Below, one piece after another: positions 1 to 9,600 of a DNA stretch of 64,000 nt (position 1 is the stretch's first letter; each line of letters begins with the position of its first letter). Below the pieces are notes generated by a model. That model was given only the letters and a program-made list of their open reading frames with translations. It searched no databases and was not told where the DNA came from. The stretch is from Enterovirga rhinocerotis. GTDB taxonomy: Bacteria; Pseudomonadota; Alphaproteobacteria; Rhizobiales; Beijerinckiaceae. A program made the position numbers and the translations under genes. The DNA is taken from assembly GCF_004363955.1 (NCBI RefSeq), contig NZ_SNZR01000015.1:186001-250000 (forward strand), written 5' to 3'.

Positions 1-1
1 G

Positions 2-409
<408 letters not shown>

Positions 410-589
410 GAGACCGGCTCCCGCCGGCGGACGAACGCTGCGGGACGGCGGGCCTCGGGCCCGCCTCGAGAGACGCGGGCAGGTGCGCCCGCGAGGGGCG
501 CCGCCCGCTGCTGCGGCGCCCTGCGAACGACACCGCCAAATCAACCACCCGGTCACGATGCCGGTTCGGGAAGGACTTGAGGAGAGGCC

Positions 590-1585
590 ATGCGGGCAGT
601 CCATCCGGACGTGGAGGCGCTCATCGCGGCCGGCAAGGCTGCGGGCAGCCTGCCGTTCGAGGCGATGTCGCCGGACGAGGCGCGCCGCGCCTATGCATCG
701 CGCCGCGATCTCCTGCAGCTTCCGCCCGATGCCGTGTCCGAGAAGCGCGACATCACGATCGCGGGCCCCGGCGGTCCGCTCGCGCTCCGGCTGTATCGCC
801 CGGTCGGCGCGACGGCTGACGAGATCCTGCCCTGCCTCGTCTACATGCATGGCGGCGGCTGGGTCTTCGGCAATCTCGAATCCCACGACGGGCTCTGCTG
901 CCGCCTCGCGAACGAGGCGGGGTGCTGCGTCGTCGCCGTCGATTACCGCCTCGCGCCCGAGCATCCGTTCCCTGCCGCCGTCGAGGATTGCGCGTCGGCC
1001 TATGGCCACGTGGCGCGCGAGGCGGGCTCTCTCCGGGTCGACCCGGGGCGTCTCGCGCTCGGCGGCGACAGCGCGGGCGGCAACCTTGCGGCGGTCCTCG
1101 CGATCATGGCGCGCGACGGGAGCCTAGCCCCCGCCCGGTTCCAGATCCTCCTCTATCCCGTGGTCGATCTCGACCGGACGATCGAGGATTACGGGCCGAA
1201 CAGCCCAGGAATGACGATCACCGGGGCGACGATGGCGTATTTCCTCGACCACTACGCGCCGGACGTCTCGACGCGCGCGGATTGGCGGGCCTCGCCGATC
1301 AAGGCCGCGACGCTTGCCGGGCTCCCGCCCGCGCTGGTCGTGACCTGCGGCCACGATCCGCTGGGGGAGGAAGGGCGGCGTTATGCGGAGCGGCTGGAGC
1401 GGGACGGCGTGGCCGTGACGGCGCTGCATCTCGCCGATCAGACGCACGGCATCCTGACCATGACGAAAGTGATTCGTCCGACGGCCGGCATCATCGCCTA
1501 TGTGGGTGCCGCGCTGCGTGGAGCGTTCCAGAGCGCCCCGTCCGGCGACGCGCCGGCGGCAGCGACCGGAGCGGCCGGGCATTGA
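590..1585 (+). CDS. alpha/beta hydrolase fold-3 esterase (hormone-sensitive-lipase family)
   Basis: A 331-residue cytoplasmic esterase with no signal peptide. The HSL-family oxyanion motif HGGGW lies at about residues 87-91. The nucleophile is Ser161 in GDSAGG, with a likely acid Asp256 (GHDPL) and base His286 (QTHG), so the triad is complete. Length is normal for bacterial HSL esterases (300-340). GAGGAGAGGCC just before the ATG supplies a ribosome binding site. It sits between a Baeyer-Villiger monooxygenase and a LIV-type ABC importer, so a role in opening the ester or lactone made by the monooxygenase is plausible. The true substrate cannot be read from sequence. Confidence 0.88.
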   Translation: MRAVHPDVEALIAAGKAAGSLPFEAMSPDEARRAYASRRDLLQLPPDAVSEKRDITIAGPGGPLALRLYRPVGATADEILPCLVYMHGGGWVFGNLESHDGLCCRLANEAGCCVVAVDYRLAPEHPFPAAVEDCASAYGHVAREAGSLRVDPGRLALGGDSAGGNLAAVLAIMARDGSLAPARFQILLYPVVDLDRTIEDYGPNSPGMTITGATMAYFLDHYAPDVSTRADWRASPIKAATLAGLPPALVVTCGHDPLGEEGRRYAERLERDGVAVTALHLADQTHGILTMTKVIRPTAGIIAYVGAALRGAFQSAPSGDAPAAATGAAGH

Positions 1586-1721
1586 GTCCCTCTGCAGAGG
1601 TAATCAGGGTGCGCGCCAATAAACCGGCTTGCGCAAGATCGAGGGAATGGCCAGGGTTCATCCCGACGTCAAACAAGACGAGCGGGGGGGAAAACCCTCA
1701 GAGATACCAGGGAGGAATGGA

Positions 1722-2981
1722 ATGAGTGAGATCAAGAGCGGTATCGGGCGCCGCACCTTCATCGGCGGTGCCGTTGCCGGAGCCGCGGTCACTGGCTTCC
1801 CGCATATCGCGGGCGCCCAGGCGAAGGTCATCAAGGTCGGCATGCCGACGATCCTGTCGGGCCGCGTCGCGATCCTTGGAACGTCGAGCATTCCCGGCGT
1901 CCAGGTCGCGTTCAACGCCATCAACGCCGCCGGCGGCATCGATGGGCGCAAGCTCGAACTGGTCACCCGCGATTCCAAGGGCCGTCCGGACGAGGCGGCG
2001 AAGGTCACGCGCGACCTGATCAACAACGACGGCTGCGAAATCATCCTCGATGGCGAAGCCTCCTCGGGCTCCTTCGCCGTGCACGAGGTCATCCGCGATC
2101 TCGGCGTCCTGTGCCTCCACACGAACTCGGAATCCTCGACCCTGACGGCCGACCCGAAGCAGAAGGTCAAGACGGCCTTCCGCTGCGCCCGCCAGGGCAT
2201 CCACGACGCGGTGGCCGGCGGCTCCTACGCGGCGAAGATCGCCAAGGAGAAGGGCCTCAAGAAGTGGATGACCATTTCGCCGGACTACGCCTACGGGCGT
2301 GACAACACGGCGGAGTTCATCCAATACGCCAAGGTCTTCGAGCCGTCGATCGAGGTGGTCGACCAGCTTTGGCCGAAGCTGTTCGCGCCGGATTACACCG
2401 AGAGCATCACCAAGACGATGCAGGTGAAGCCGCAGGCCGTGTATTCGGCGCTGTGGGGCGGCGATCTCGTCGCCTTCATCGAGCAGTCGAACCTCTATCG
2501 CGTGTTCCAGAACACGGCCTTCTTCTCGGGAGGCCTCGGCGATCCGCCGATCCTGACGGCGATCAAGAACCTGCCCCAGGGCCTGAACACGGCCTATCGC
2601 TACAACAAGAAGTTCCCCGACAATCCGGGCAACGAGCAGTTCAACGACGAGTACGTCAAGCTCGTGAAGCACGAGCCGACGAACTGGGGCTGGCAGAACT
2701 TCGTCGCGGCGAATTTCGTCATCGAGGCGCTGAAGCGGACGGCCGGCAAGACGGACGGCGCTGCGCTCGCATCCGAGGTCAGCGGCATGCAGCTGAAGAC
2801 GCCGCTCGGCGTCGGCGGCACCATCACCATGCGCGACACGGATCATACCATCATCAACTACCCCGTCGCCTGGGGTAAGACCGTGTCGAAGGCCCCGTGG
2901 GTCGTCGATTACGTCGATACCGAGTGGTCGAAGATCCTCGAGATCGAACAGCAGTGGAAGAAGGAGAAGGGCTGGGCCTGA
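1722..2981 (+). CDS. LIV-type ABC transporter substrate-binding protein
   Basis: A periplasmic type I binding protein of 419 residues (Peripla_BP_6, LivJ/AmiC-like). The ATG at 1722 is chosen because GGAGG lies just upstream and the protein then begins with a short basic stretch and the twin-arginine motif GRRTFIGG, a hydrophobic core and an AQA cleavage site. An upstream in-frame ATG at 1629 would bury that signal. The mature start, IKVGMPTILSGRVAILG, is typical of the family. It heads an operon with two permeases and two ATPases. The ligand is unknown; neighbours suggest a ketone, acid or amide rather than an amino acid (inference). Confidence 0.9.
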   Translation: MSEIKSGIGRRTFIGGAVAGAAVTGFPHIAGAQAKVIKVGMPTILSGRVAILGTSSIPGVQVAFNAINAAGGIDGRKLELVTRDSKGRPDEAAKVTRDLINNDGCEIILDGEASSGSFAVHEVIRDLGVLCLHTNSESSTLTADPKQKVKTAFRCARQGIHDAVAGGSYAAKIAKEKGLKKWMTISPDYAYGRDNTAEFIQYAKVFEPSIEVVDQLWPKLFAPDYTESITKTMQVKPQAVYSALWGGDLVAFIEQSNLYRVFQNTAFFSGGLGDPPILTAIKNLPQGLNTAYRYNKKFPDNPGNEQFNDEYVKLVKHEPTNWGWQNFVAANFVIEALKRTAGKTDGAALASEVSGMQLKTPLGVGGTITMRDTDHTIINYPVAWGKTVSKAPWVVDYVDTEWSKILEIEQQWKKEKGWA

Positions 2982-3090
2982 TCTCGGTCCCCCGGGCTCT
3001 TTCCCGTCCTCTTGCGGGAGAAGGCGATCGGCGCGCTGCGACATGAGAGGTCGCATCCTCGCGTCGCCGATCCGGCCTCTGCCGCTCACC

Positions 3091-3135
3091 GTCTCCGGGC
3101 CTCGGCCCGGAGACTTCATGTCCCGCAAGGGACAT
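3091..3135 (+). promoter_or_regulatory. paired stem-loops between binding-protein and permease genes
   Basis: Two perfect hairpins lie between the binding-protein stop and the LivH-type start. One is a 10-bp stem GTCTCCGGGC/GCCCGGAGAC with a CTCG loop (3091-3114). The other is a 7-bp stem ATGTCCC/GGGACAT with a GCAA loop (3118-3135). Neither has a U-tract. In ABC operons such structures often shield the binding-protein transcript or partly attenuate the genes downstream; that role is inferred. Confidence 0.55.
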
Positions 3136-3159
3136 CCGATCCGTTAGTCGGAGTCTCCG

Positions 3160-4065
3160 TTGAATCTCGAAGCCCTGGCCTCTTGTCTCTCGACAAGCGC
3201 CTGCGCGGTCACGCAGGTCTCAACCGCGCTCATCATCGGCATGCTGCTGTTCATGGTGGCGTCCGGGCTGTCGCTGATCTTCGGCGTGCTCGGCGTGATC
3301 AACTTCGCGCACGGCGCCTTCTACATGGTCGGCGCCTATTTCGCCTACGCGGCCTACCAGGCCACGGAGAGCTTCGCGGTCGCCTTCCTCGCCGGTGCGC
3401 TCGGCGTCGGGTTGATCGGCATCCTGTTCGAACGCTTCATCATGAGCCGCGTCTACGGCAAGGACGTGCTGATGCAGCTCCTCGTCTGCTACGCCGCGAT
3501 CCTGATCTTCGATGACCTCGTGAAGATCATAGCCGGGCCGGAATACAAGATGATGGGCATGCCGGAGGCGTTCGCTCTGCCTCCGCTGGAATTCGGCGGT
3601 GGCTTCGTGCCCGCCTATTACGTCTTCATGATCCTGGCGAGCCTTGCGATCGGTATCGGCCTGTGGCTCGCGATCGAGAAGACGAGGCTCGGGAAGATCG
3701 TGCGGGCCTTGGCCATCAATCCCCCGATGGTGAGCGCGCTCGGCATCAATACGACCATGCTCTATGCCGGGGTCTTCGGCGTCGGCAGCCTCCTCGCCGG
3801 CATCGCCGGCGCGCTCGCGGCCCCCACCCGGACCCTGACGCCCGGCATGGGCCTGTCCATCCTGATCGAGAGCTTCATCGTGACCGTCATCGGCGGGATG
3901 GGCTCGATCGTCGGCGCGCTGATCGCGGCGCTGCTGATCGGATTCACCCGCGCCTTCGGCGCGATCGGCTTTCCCCTCTTCGTCGACGGCTTGATGTTCG
4001 CCATGATGGCTCTTGTTCTGATCTTGAAGCCGAGCGGACTGCTCGGTCGGGAGCCCGCACGATGA
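3160..4065 (+). CDS. LIV-type ABC transporter permease, LivH family
   Basis: An inner-membrane permease of 301 residues with about eight hydrophobic segments. The conserved GLSLIFGVLGVINFAHG block near the N-terminus and GMGSIVGALIAALLIG near the C-terminus are LivH signatures. The start used is TTG at 3160, with GGAG eight bases upstream; an ATG at 3241 would cut into the first membrane helix. Its stop overlaps the next permease start as ATGA at 4062-4065, so the two are translationally coupled. It forms the membrane channel with the LivM-type protein. Confidence 0.9.
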   Translation: MNLEALASCLSTSACAVTQVSTALIIGMLLFMVASGLSLIFGVLGVINFAHGAFYMVGAYFAYAAYQATESFAVAFLAGALGVGLIGILFERFIMSRVYGKDVLMQLLVCYAAILIFDDLVKIIAGPEYKMMGMPEAFALPPLEFGGGFVPAYYVFMILASLAIGIGLWLAIEKTRLGKIVRALAINPPMVSALGINTTMLYAGVFGVGSLLAGIAGALAAPTRTLTPGMGLSILIESFIVTVIGGMGSIVGALIAALLIGFTRAFGAIGFPLFVDGLMFAMMALVLILKPSGLLGREPAR

Positions 4066-5057
4066 AGTCCGGGGTGCTCCGCGACCTCGCAGTCGGCGCC
4101 GTCCTCGTCGCGCTTCTCCTGGTCCTGCCGATCCTCTTCCCGAAGCCCGCGCTGAGGGACTTTCTGATCTACGTCATGGCCTACGGGCTTCTGGCGATGT
4201 CCCTGAACCTGCTCGTCGGGCTGACGGGGCTCGTCTCGTTCGGACATGCGGCGTTCTTCGCCTCCGGCGCCTACATGTTCGGCCTGCTCATGCAGAGCGG
4301 AACGGTCGGCATCCCGGTCGCGATGCTGGCGACGGTGGGCGGCACGGCGGTCCTGGCGCTGGTGATCGGAGCGATCTGCGTGAGGCTGAAGGAGATCTAC
4401 TTCTCCTTCATCACGCTCGCCTTCCAGATGTTCATCCACTCGATCATCCTGACCTGGGTGAGCCTCACGGGCGGCGACCAGGGGCTTCGCGGCGGCATTC
4501 CGCGCCCGCCCTTCCTCGGCATCGACCTCAATGACGCCATGACGCTCTACGTGTTCTGCGTCGTCGTGTTCATCCTGTGCATCGCGATCATGCGGCAGGT
4601 GTGGCGCTCGCCCTTCGGCTTCACGCTGCGGATGATCCGCGACAACCCGACCCGTGCGAACTTCCTCGGCGCCGACGTCGTGCGGGTGAAGCTCGGCATC
4701 TTCGTCCTCGCCGGATCGATGGCGAGCGTCGGCGGTGTCCTGCTCGCGCTGTTCGTGTCCGGCGCCTATCCCGAATTCGGCTTCTGGACGACGTCGGGCG
4801 AGGCGATCTTCATGATCATGCTCGGCGGCAGTCAGCTCTTCATCGGTCCGGTCATCGGCGCCGTGCTGCTGCGGCTGCTCGATCACTTCGTGACGATCTA
4901 CACGGACCATCACGGCCTCGTGCTCGGCGCCGTCATCCTCGTGATCGTGCTCGGTCTGCGCCAGGGCGTCGCCGACTACATCGTCGACTGGCTCGAACGC
5001 AGGCGCGAGACGCGGGCCGCCGCGGCCTCGGTCGCCTCCGAGAAAGGAGCGGCCTGA
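4062..5057 (+). CDS. LIV-type ABC transporter permease, LivM family
   Basis: The second permease of the importer, 331 residues. It has strongly hydrophobic helices and the LivM block AMSLNLLVGLTGLVSFGHAA in the N-terminal third. The loop FGFTLRMIRDNPTRANFLG is the cytoplasmic coupling region that contacts the ATPases. The ATG at 4062 overlaps the preceding stop, and the stop at 5055-5057 overlaps the next gene's ATG, so it is embedded in a tightly coupled operon. The C-terminus ends in a charged cytoplasmic tail (WLERRRETRAAA). Confidence 0.9.
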   Translation: MKSGVLRDLAVGAVLVALLLVLPILFPKPALRDFLIYVMAYGLLAMSLNLLVGLTGLVSFGHAAFFASGAYMFGLLMQSGTVGIPVAMLATVGGTAVLALVIGAICVRLKEIYFSFITLAFQMFIHSIILTWVSLTGGDQGLRGGIPRPPFLGIDLNDAMTLYVFCVVVFILCIAIMRQVWRSPFGFTLRMIRDNPTRANFLGADVVRVKLGIFVLAGSMASVGGVLLALFVSGAYPEFGFWTTSGEAIFMIMLGGSQLFIGPVIGAVLLRLLDHFVTIYTDHHGLVLGAVILVIVLGLRQGVADYIVDWLERRRETRAAAASVASEKGAA

Positions 5058-5824
5058 TGCTCTCGGTCCAGAACCTCTCGAAGAGCTTCGGCGGCGTCCA
5101 GGCGACGCGCGATGTCTCGATCGACTTCCCCGACGGCTCCCTGACGGCCATCATCGGCCCGAACGGCGCGGGGAAGACGACCTTCTTCAACCTGATCTCC
5201 GGAGCGATCCGGCCGGATGCCGGCAAGGTCGTCTTCGCGGGGCAGGACATCGTCGGCCGTTCGAGCCTCGAGGTCGTCCGGCTCGGCATGGCGCGAGCCT
5301 TCCAGGTCGCCGCCCTGTTCCCGAGCCTGACGGTCAAGGACGCCGTCACGGCCGCCGTGACGTCGCATCAGCGCAAGTCCTGGACCCTGCTGCAGCGCTT
5401 CCCGCTCGAGGGCACGCAGCATCGCACCGACGAGATCCTGGAACTGCTGGGGCTCTCCTCGAAGGCGAACACGCTCTCGCGCAATCTCAGCCACGGCGAT
5501 CAGAAGCTGCTCGATATCGGCCTCGCCCTCGCCATGGACCCCAAGGTCCTGCTTCTCGACGAGCCGACGGCAGGAATGGGACCCGACGAGCGCTGGCGCA
5601 TGATCGGCAAGGTCCAGCATCTGTGGGAAGTGAAGAAGATGACCGTGCTCTTCATCGAGCACGACATGGATATCGTCTTCAAGATCGCCCAGGCGATCCA
5701 CGTGCTGAAATACGGTGCGGTGCTCGCCCAGGGCACCGCCGACGAGATCAGGCGCAATCAGGACGTCATCGACGCCTATCTCGGGACCGACCACCATCTC
5801 GCCCATGCGGCGGGTCAAGAATGA
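5057..5824 (+). CDS. LIV-type ABC transporter ATPase, LivG family
   Basis: A cytoplasmic ATP-binding subunit of 255 residues. Walker A is GPNGAGKTT near residue 35, the signature motif is LSHGDQKLLDIGLAL (variant of LSGGQ), and Walker B is VLLLDEPTAGM, followed by the switch His in FIEHDMD. The closing segment, with YGAVLAQGTADEIR and AYLG, is usual for LivG/LivF. The ATG at 5057 follows AAAGGAGC at 5043 and overlaps the stop of the permease. The LSHGDQ variant is common in urea/amide-type LIV ATPases, but that alone does not fix the substrate. Confidence 0.9.
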   Translation: MLSVQNLSKSFGGVQATRDVSIDFPDGSLTAIIGPNGAGKTTFFNLISGAIRPDAGKVVFAGQDIVGRSSLEVVRLGMARAFQVAALFPSLTVKDAVTAAVTSHQRKSWTLLQRFPLEGTQHRTDEILELLGLSSKANTLSRNLSHGDQKLLDIGLALAMDPKVLLLDEPTAGMGPDERWRMIGKVQHLWEVKKMTVLFIEHDMDIVFKIAQAIHVLKYGAVLAQGTADEIRRNQDVIDAYLGTDHHLAHAAGQE

Positions 5825-5840
5825 CGGCCGGAGGACAATG

Positions 5841-6554
5841 ATGGCCGAACCACTTCTCAAGATCGCCGGCGCCGATGTCTTCTACGGCGCCAGCCAGATC
5901 CTGTTCGGGGTCGATTTCTCCGTCGAGAAGGGCCAGACGATGGCGCTTCTCGGCCGGAACGGCGCCGGCAAGTCGACGACGTTCAAGATGATCGCCGGGC
6001 TCGCCCCGCCGAGCCGCGGCGAGGTGCGCCTCGCGGGCGAGACGGTCTCCGGCAAGCCGCCGTATCGGATCGCCCGGGCGGGGATCGGCTACGTGCCCGA
6101 GGATCGCCAAGTCTTCCCGGAGCACACCGTCGACGACAACCTGATCGTCGGTGCCAAGAAGGGGCCGCGCGGCGATGCGCATTGGACGACGGAGCGCATC
6201 TACGAGGTCTTCCCGATCCTCGCGGGCATGAAGACCCGCCTGGCTGGCCGTCTCTCCGGCGGCGAGCAGCAGATGCTGACCATCGCGCGCACGCTCATGG
6301 GCAACCCGGACGTGATCCTGCTCGACGAGCCCTCCGAAGGGCTCGCTCCGATCATCGTCCAGGCGATCGCGGATCTGATCCGGCGGCTGCGCGACATGGG
6401 CGTCACGATCATCCTTGCCGAGCAGAACATGCATTTCTGCCTCGGCATCGCGACCCATGCGACGGTCGTCGACAAGGGGCAGATCGTTTATCGCGCGACG
6501 ATCGAAGAGCTGCGCCACAACGAGGAAATCAAGAGCCGCTACCTCGCGGTGTAG
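5841..6554 (+). CDS. LIV-type ABC transporter ATPase, LivF family
   Basis: The second ATPase of the importer, 237 residues. Walker A is GRNGAGKST, the signature is LSGGEQQMLTIARTLM and Walker B is VILLDEPSEGL, typical of LivF. Two tandem ATGs occur at 5838 and 5841; the second sits six bases after GGAGG and is preferred. It closes the five-gene importer operon (binding protein, two permeases, two ATPases). The next gene is convergent and begins 48 bases further on. Confidence 0.9.
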   Translation: MAEPLLKIAGADVFYGASQILFGVDFSVEKGQTMALLGRNGAGKSTTFKMIAGLAPPSRGEVRLAGETVSGKPPYRIARAGIGYVPEDRQVFPEHTVDDNLIVGAKKGPRGDAHWTTERIYEVFPILAGMKTRLAGRLSGGEQQMLTIARTLMGNPDVILLDEPSEGLAPIIVQAIADLIRRLRDMGVTIILAEQNMHFCLGIATHATVVDKGQIVYRATIEELRHNEEIKSRYLAV

Positions 6555-6567
6555 GAGCGGCTGCGCG

Positions 6568-6590
6568 CGCTCGGCTCGGCGGGCCGAGCG
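6568..6590. terminator. GC hairpin between convergent genes
   Basis: A 7-bp inverted repeat CGCTCGG/CCGAGCG with a 9-base loop sits in the 48-base gap between the convergent importer ATPase and sensor-kinase genes. It lacks a T-run on either strand, so it is at best a weak or factor-assisted terminator. Confidence 0.3.
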
Positions 6591-6602
6591 GACGGCGTGG
6601 CC

Positions 6603-9600
6603 TCACTCCGCGGCCAGGCGCGTCGCGCGCGCCCGGCCGAGAAGGGCCCGCAGCGCTGCCGGCTTCACGGGCTTGTTCAGCACCGCGACATGGGCCGCGT
6701 TCGCGTTCTGCGCGACGCCTTGCGACTGATCGGCCGTGATCAGGATCGCCGGCAGGTCGTCGGCGACCTTCCGGCGGATGGCGGCGATCGCGGCGAGCCC
6801 GTCGCCTTCGTCGAGATGGAAATCGGCGATGACCACATCCGGCGAGCGGTCGAGGCGGCCGAGCGCGGCCAGCGCCTCGTCGCCCGAGGCGGCCGTCGTC
6901 ACCTGACAGCCCCAGCCCGCGAGAAGTTGCAGCATGCCGTCGCGCACCGACGGTTCGTTGTCGATGGCGAGCACGGCGAGGTCGGCAAGAGGCGTCGCGT
7001 TGCGCCGACGCTGCTGGGCCGGCGGAGGCGGTGCCGCGGTCGCGCGCGTCAGCGGCAGCGTGACCGAGAAGACCGAGCCGCGGCCGGGGCTCGAGCGGAG
7101 GTTGATCCGCAGTCCCAGCACCTTGCCGATGCGGTCGACGATGGAGAGCCCGAGGCCGACGCCACGGGCGGCCTTCGCCCCCTCGGGCAGGCGCCGGAAC
7201 TCGCGGAAGACGGTCGGCTGGTCGGCATCCGAGATCCCGAGGCCGGTATCCCAGACCTCGATCCGCGGCGTGTCCCCGCATCGCCTCACCCCGACCAGCA
7301 CCCGGCCGGACGCCGTGTATTTGATGGCGTTCGAGATCAGGTTCTGAAGCAGGCGCCGCAGGAGGCGTCGATCCGTGCGCACCGTGACGGATGTGCGGAG
7401 GAAACGGAGCGAGAGCCCCTTTTCCTGGGCGCTCGGCGCGAATTCGCGTTCGAGCTGGCGGAGGACCTCGTCGAGGGACACCGCCGCGTATTGCGGCGGG
7501 AGCGCGCCGGAATCGAAGCGCGAGATGTCGAGCAGGGTCGTCAGGATCTCCTCGACCGCATCGAGCGAGGCGTCGATGTTCTCGGCGAGCTGGGCATCGG
7601 GCGTCCGGCGCGAGCGCTCGAGGAGCGAGGTCGCGTAGAGCCGGGCGGCGTTCAGCGGCTGCAGGATGTCGTGGCTCGCCGCGGCGAGGAAGCGGGTCTT
7701 CGTGGCGTTGGCGTCGTCCGCCTCCTGGGTCTTGCGGCGGAGTTCCTCGTTGAGGTGCATCAGCGCCTCCGTCCGCTCACGCACGCGTGCCTCGAGCGTC
7801 TCGTTCTCGCGCTCCCGCGCCTCCTCTTCGGCCACGGCCTCGGTGACGTCGGTATAGGTGGCGATGAGGCCGCCCTCGGGCAGATAGTTCGAACGGATCG
7901 AGATGACGCGGCCCGAGGCCAGGCGCAGGCGCACGGGCCCCTGTTCGTGCAGCATCGAATGGAGGCGCTGCGCGATCAGGTCGTCGACACGGCCCGGCCC
8001 GTAGGCGCCGCGTTCCGCGTTGGTCCGCACGATTTCTTCGAGGCCGACGCCGATCCGGATCAGCTCCGGCGGGAATTCGTAGAGATCGATGAAGGACTGG
8101 TTCCAGGCGAGAAGACGCAGATCGGCGTCGAGCACCGTGATGCCCTGCTGCGCGTGGTCGAGGGCGTGCTGCAGGAGGTCGCGGTTGTGCTTCATCGCGG
8201 CCGACGCCTCGTCCAGGAGGCGGAGAGCGGCGGAGCCGGAAAGGTTGCGGCGGCGCAGCGCCAGCGAGAGCGCGAGCCGTGACGAACTCGCCCCGATCGC
8301 CGAGGCGAGCAGATGCTCGGCATAGCGCAGGAGATGGATGTCCGCTTCCTGCCGTCCGTCGAGGGGGATGCCGCGTGATTGCGCATAGCCCGCGAAGGAG
8401 CGGTGCGTCCGTTCGTGCCCGAGGAAGCGGGCCACGCTCGCCCGCAACTCGTCGATCGTGACGTTCGCGTTCAGGAGCCTGAGCGAGGGGGAGATCGGCA
8501 CGGACCGGTCCCCGACGAAGGCGACGGCCTGGATGCGCTCCAGCGCTCCGGCATTGCGGATGAGGGACACCGAGACATAGGCGAGGAGGTTCAGGCCGAG
8601 GCTCCAGAGGGTCCCGTGGGTGAGCCGCGGCAGGTCCGTGCCGAACAGCGAGATCGGGTTGAGCGCGCCGATCCCGAGCGGGCCGTCCTGGATGATCCCC
8701 TCCCAGGTCGATCCGGCGACGAGGACCGGCAGGAGCAGCGTATAGGTCCAGACCCCGAGCCCGACGAGCAGGCCGGCATTGGCGCCCGCTTCGCTCCCCC
8801 GCCGCCAGATCATGCCGCCGACGAAGGCCGGAGCGATCTGTGCGATGGCGGCGAAGGACAGCAACCCGATCGAGGCGAGGGCGTCGTCGCCCGCCACCTG
8901 GTAATAGAGGTAGCCGAGCATCGTGACGGCGACGATCGCGATGCGGCGGATCGTGAGGACGAAGGCTCCGAGGTTCGGCAAGTCCCCGCCTGGCCGGTTC
9001 TCGGCCGAGAAGGCCCGGCGCCGCAGGAGCAGCGGCAGGACGAGGTGGTTCGAGATCATGATGGACACGGCCACCGTGTCCACGATCACCATGGCGGTCG
9101 CGGCCGACAGGCCGCCGACGAAGGCGAGCAGCGCCATCGTCTCCGATCCCAGCATCAGCGGCAGGGTGAGGACGGTCATGTCGCGATCGGCCGAGGGCGG
9201 CAGGACATGCAGCCCGGCGAGCGCGACCGGCACCACGAACAGGTTGATGAGGACGAGGTAGAGCGGGAACAGCCAGGCCGCCTGACGCAGATCGCCCGGC
9301 GAGCGGTTCTCGACGACCGTCATGTGGAACTGGCGCGGCAGGAGCAGGGCCGCGCACGAGGACAGCAGCACCAGCGTCAGGTAGTTCACGGCCGACGAGG
9401 TCGGCCCGAGCGAGTGGTGGACGGGCCCGTCGTTGTGAAACTGCGCGGCGATCTCCGAGAAGCCGGAGAAGCTGAAATAGACGACGAAGAGGCCGACTGC
9501 GAGGAAGGCCGCCAGCTTGACGATCGATTCCACGGCGATGGCGAGGACGAGGCCGTTCTGGTGCTCCGTCGCGTCCGCGTGGCGCGTCCCGAAGGCGACG

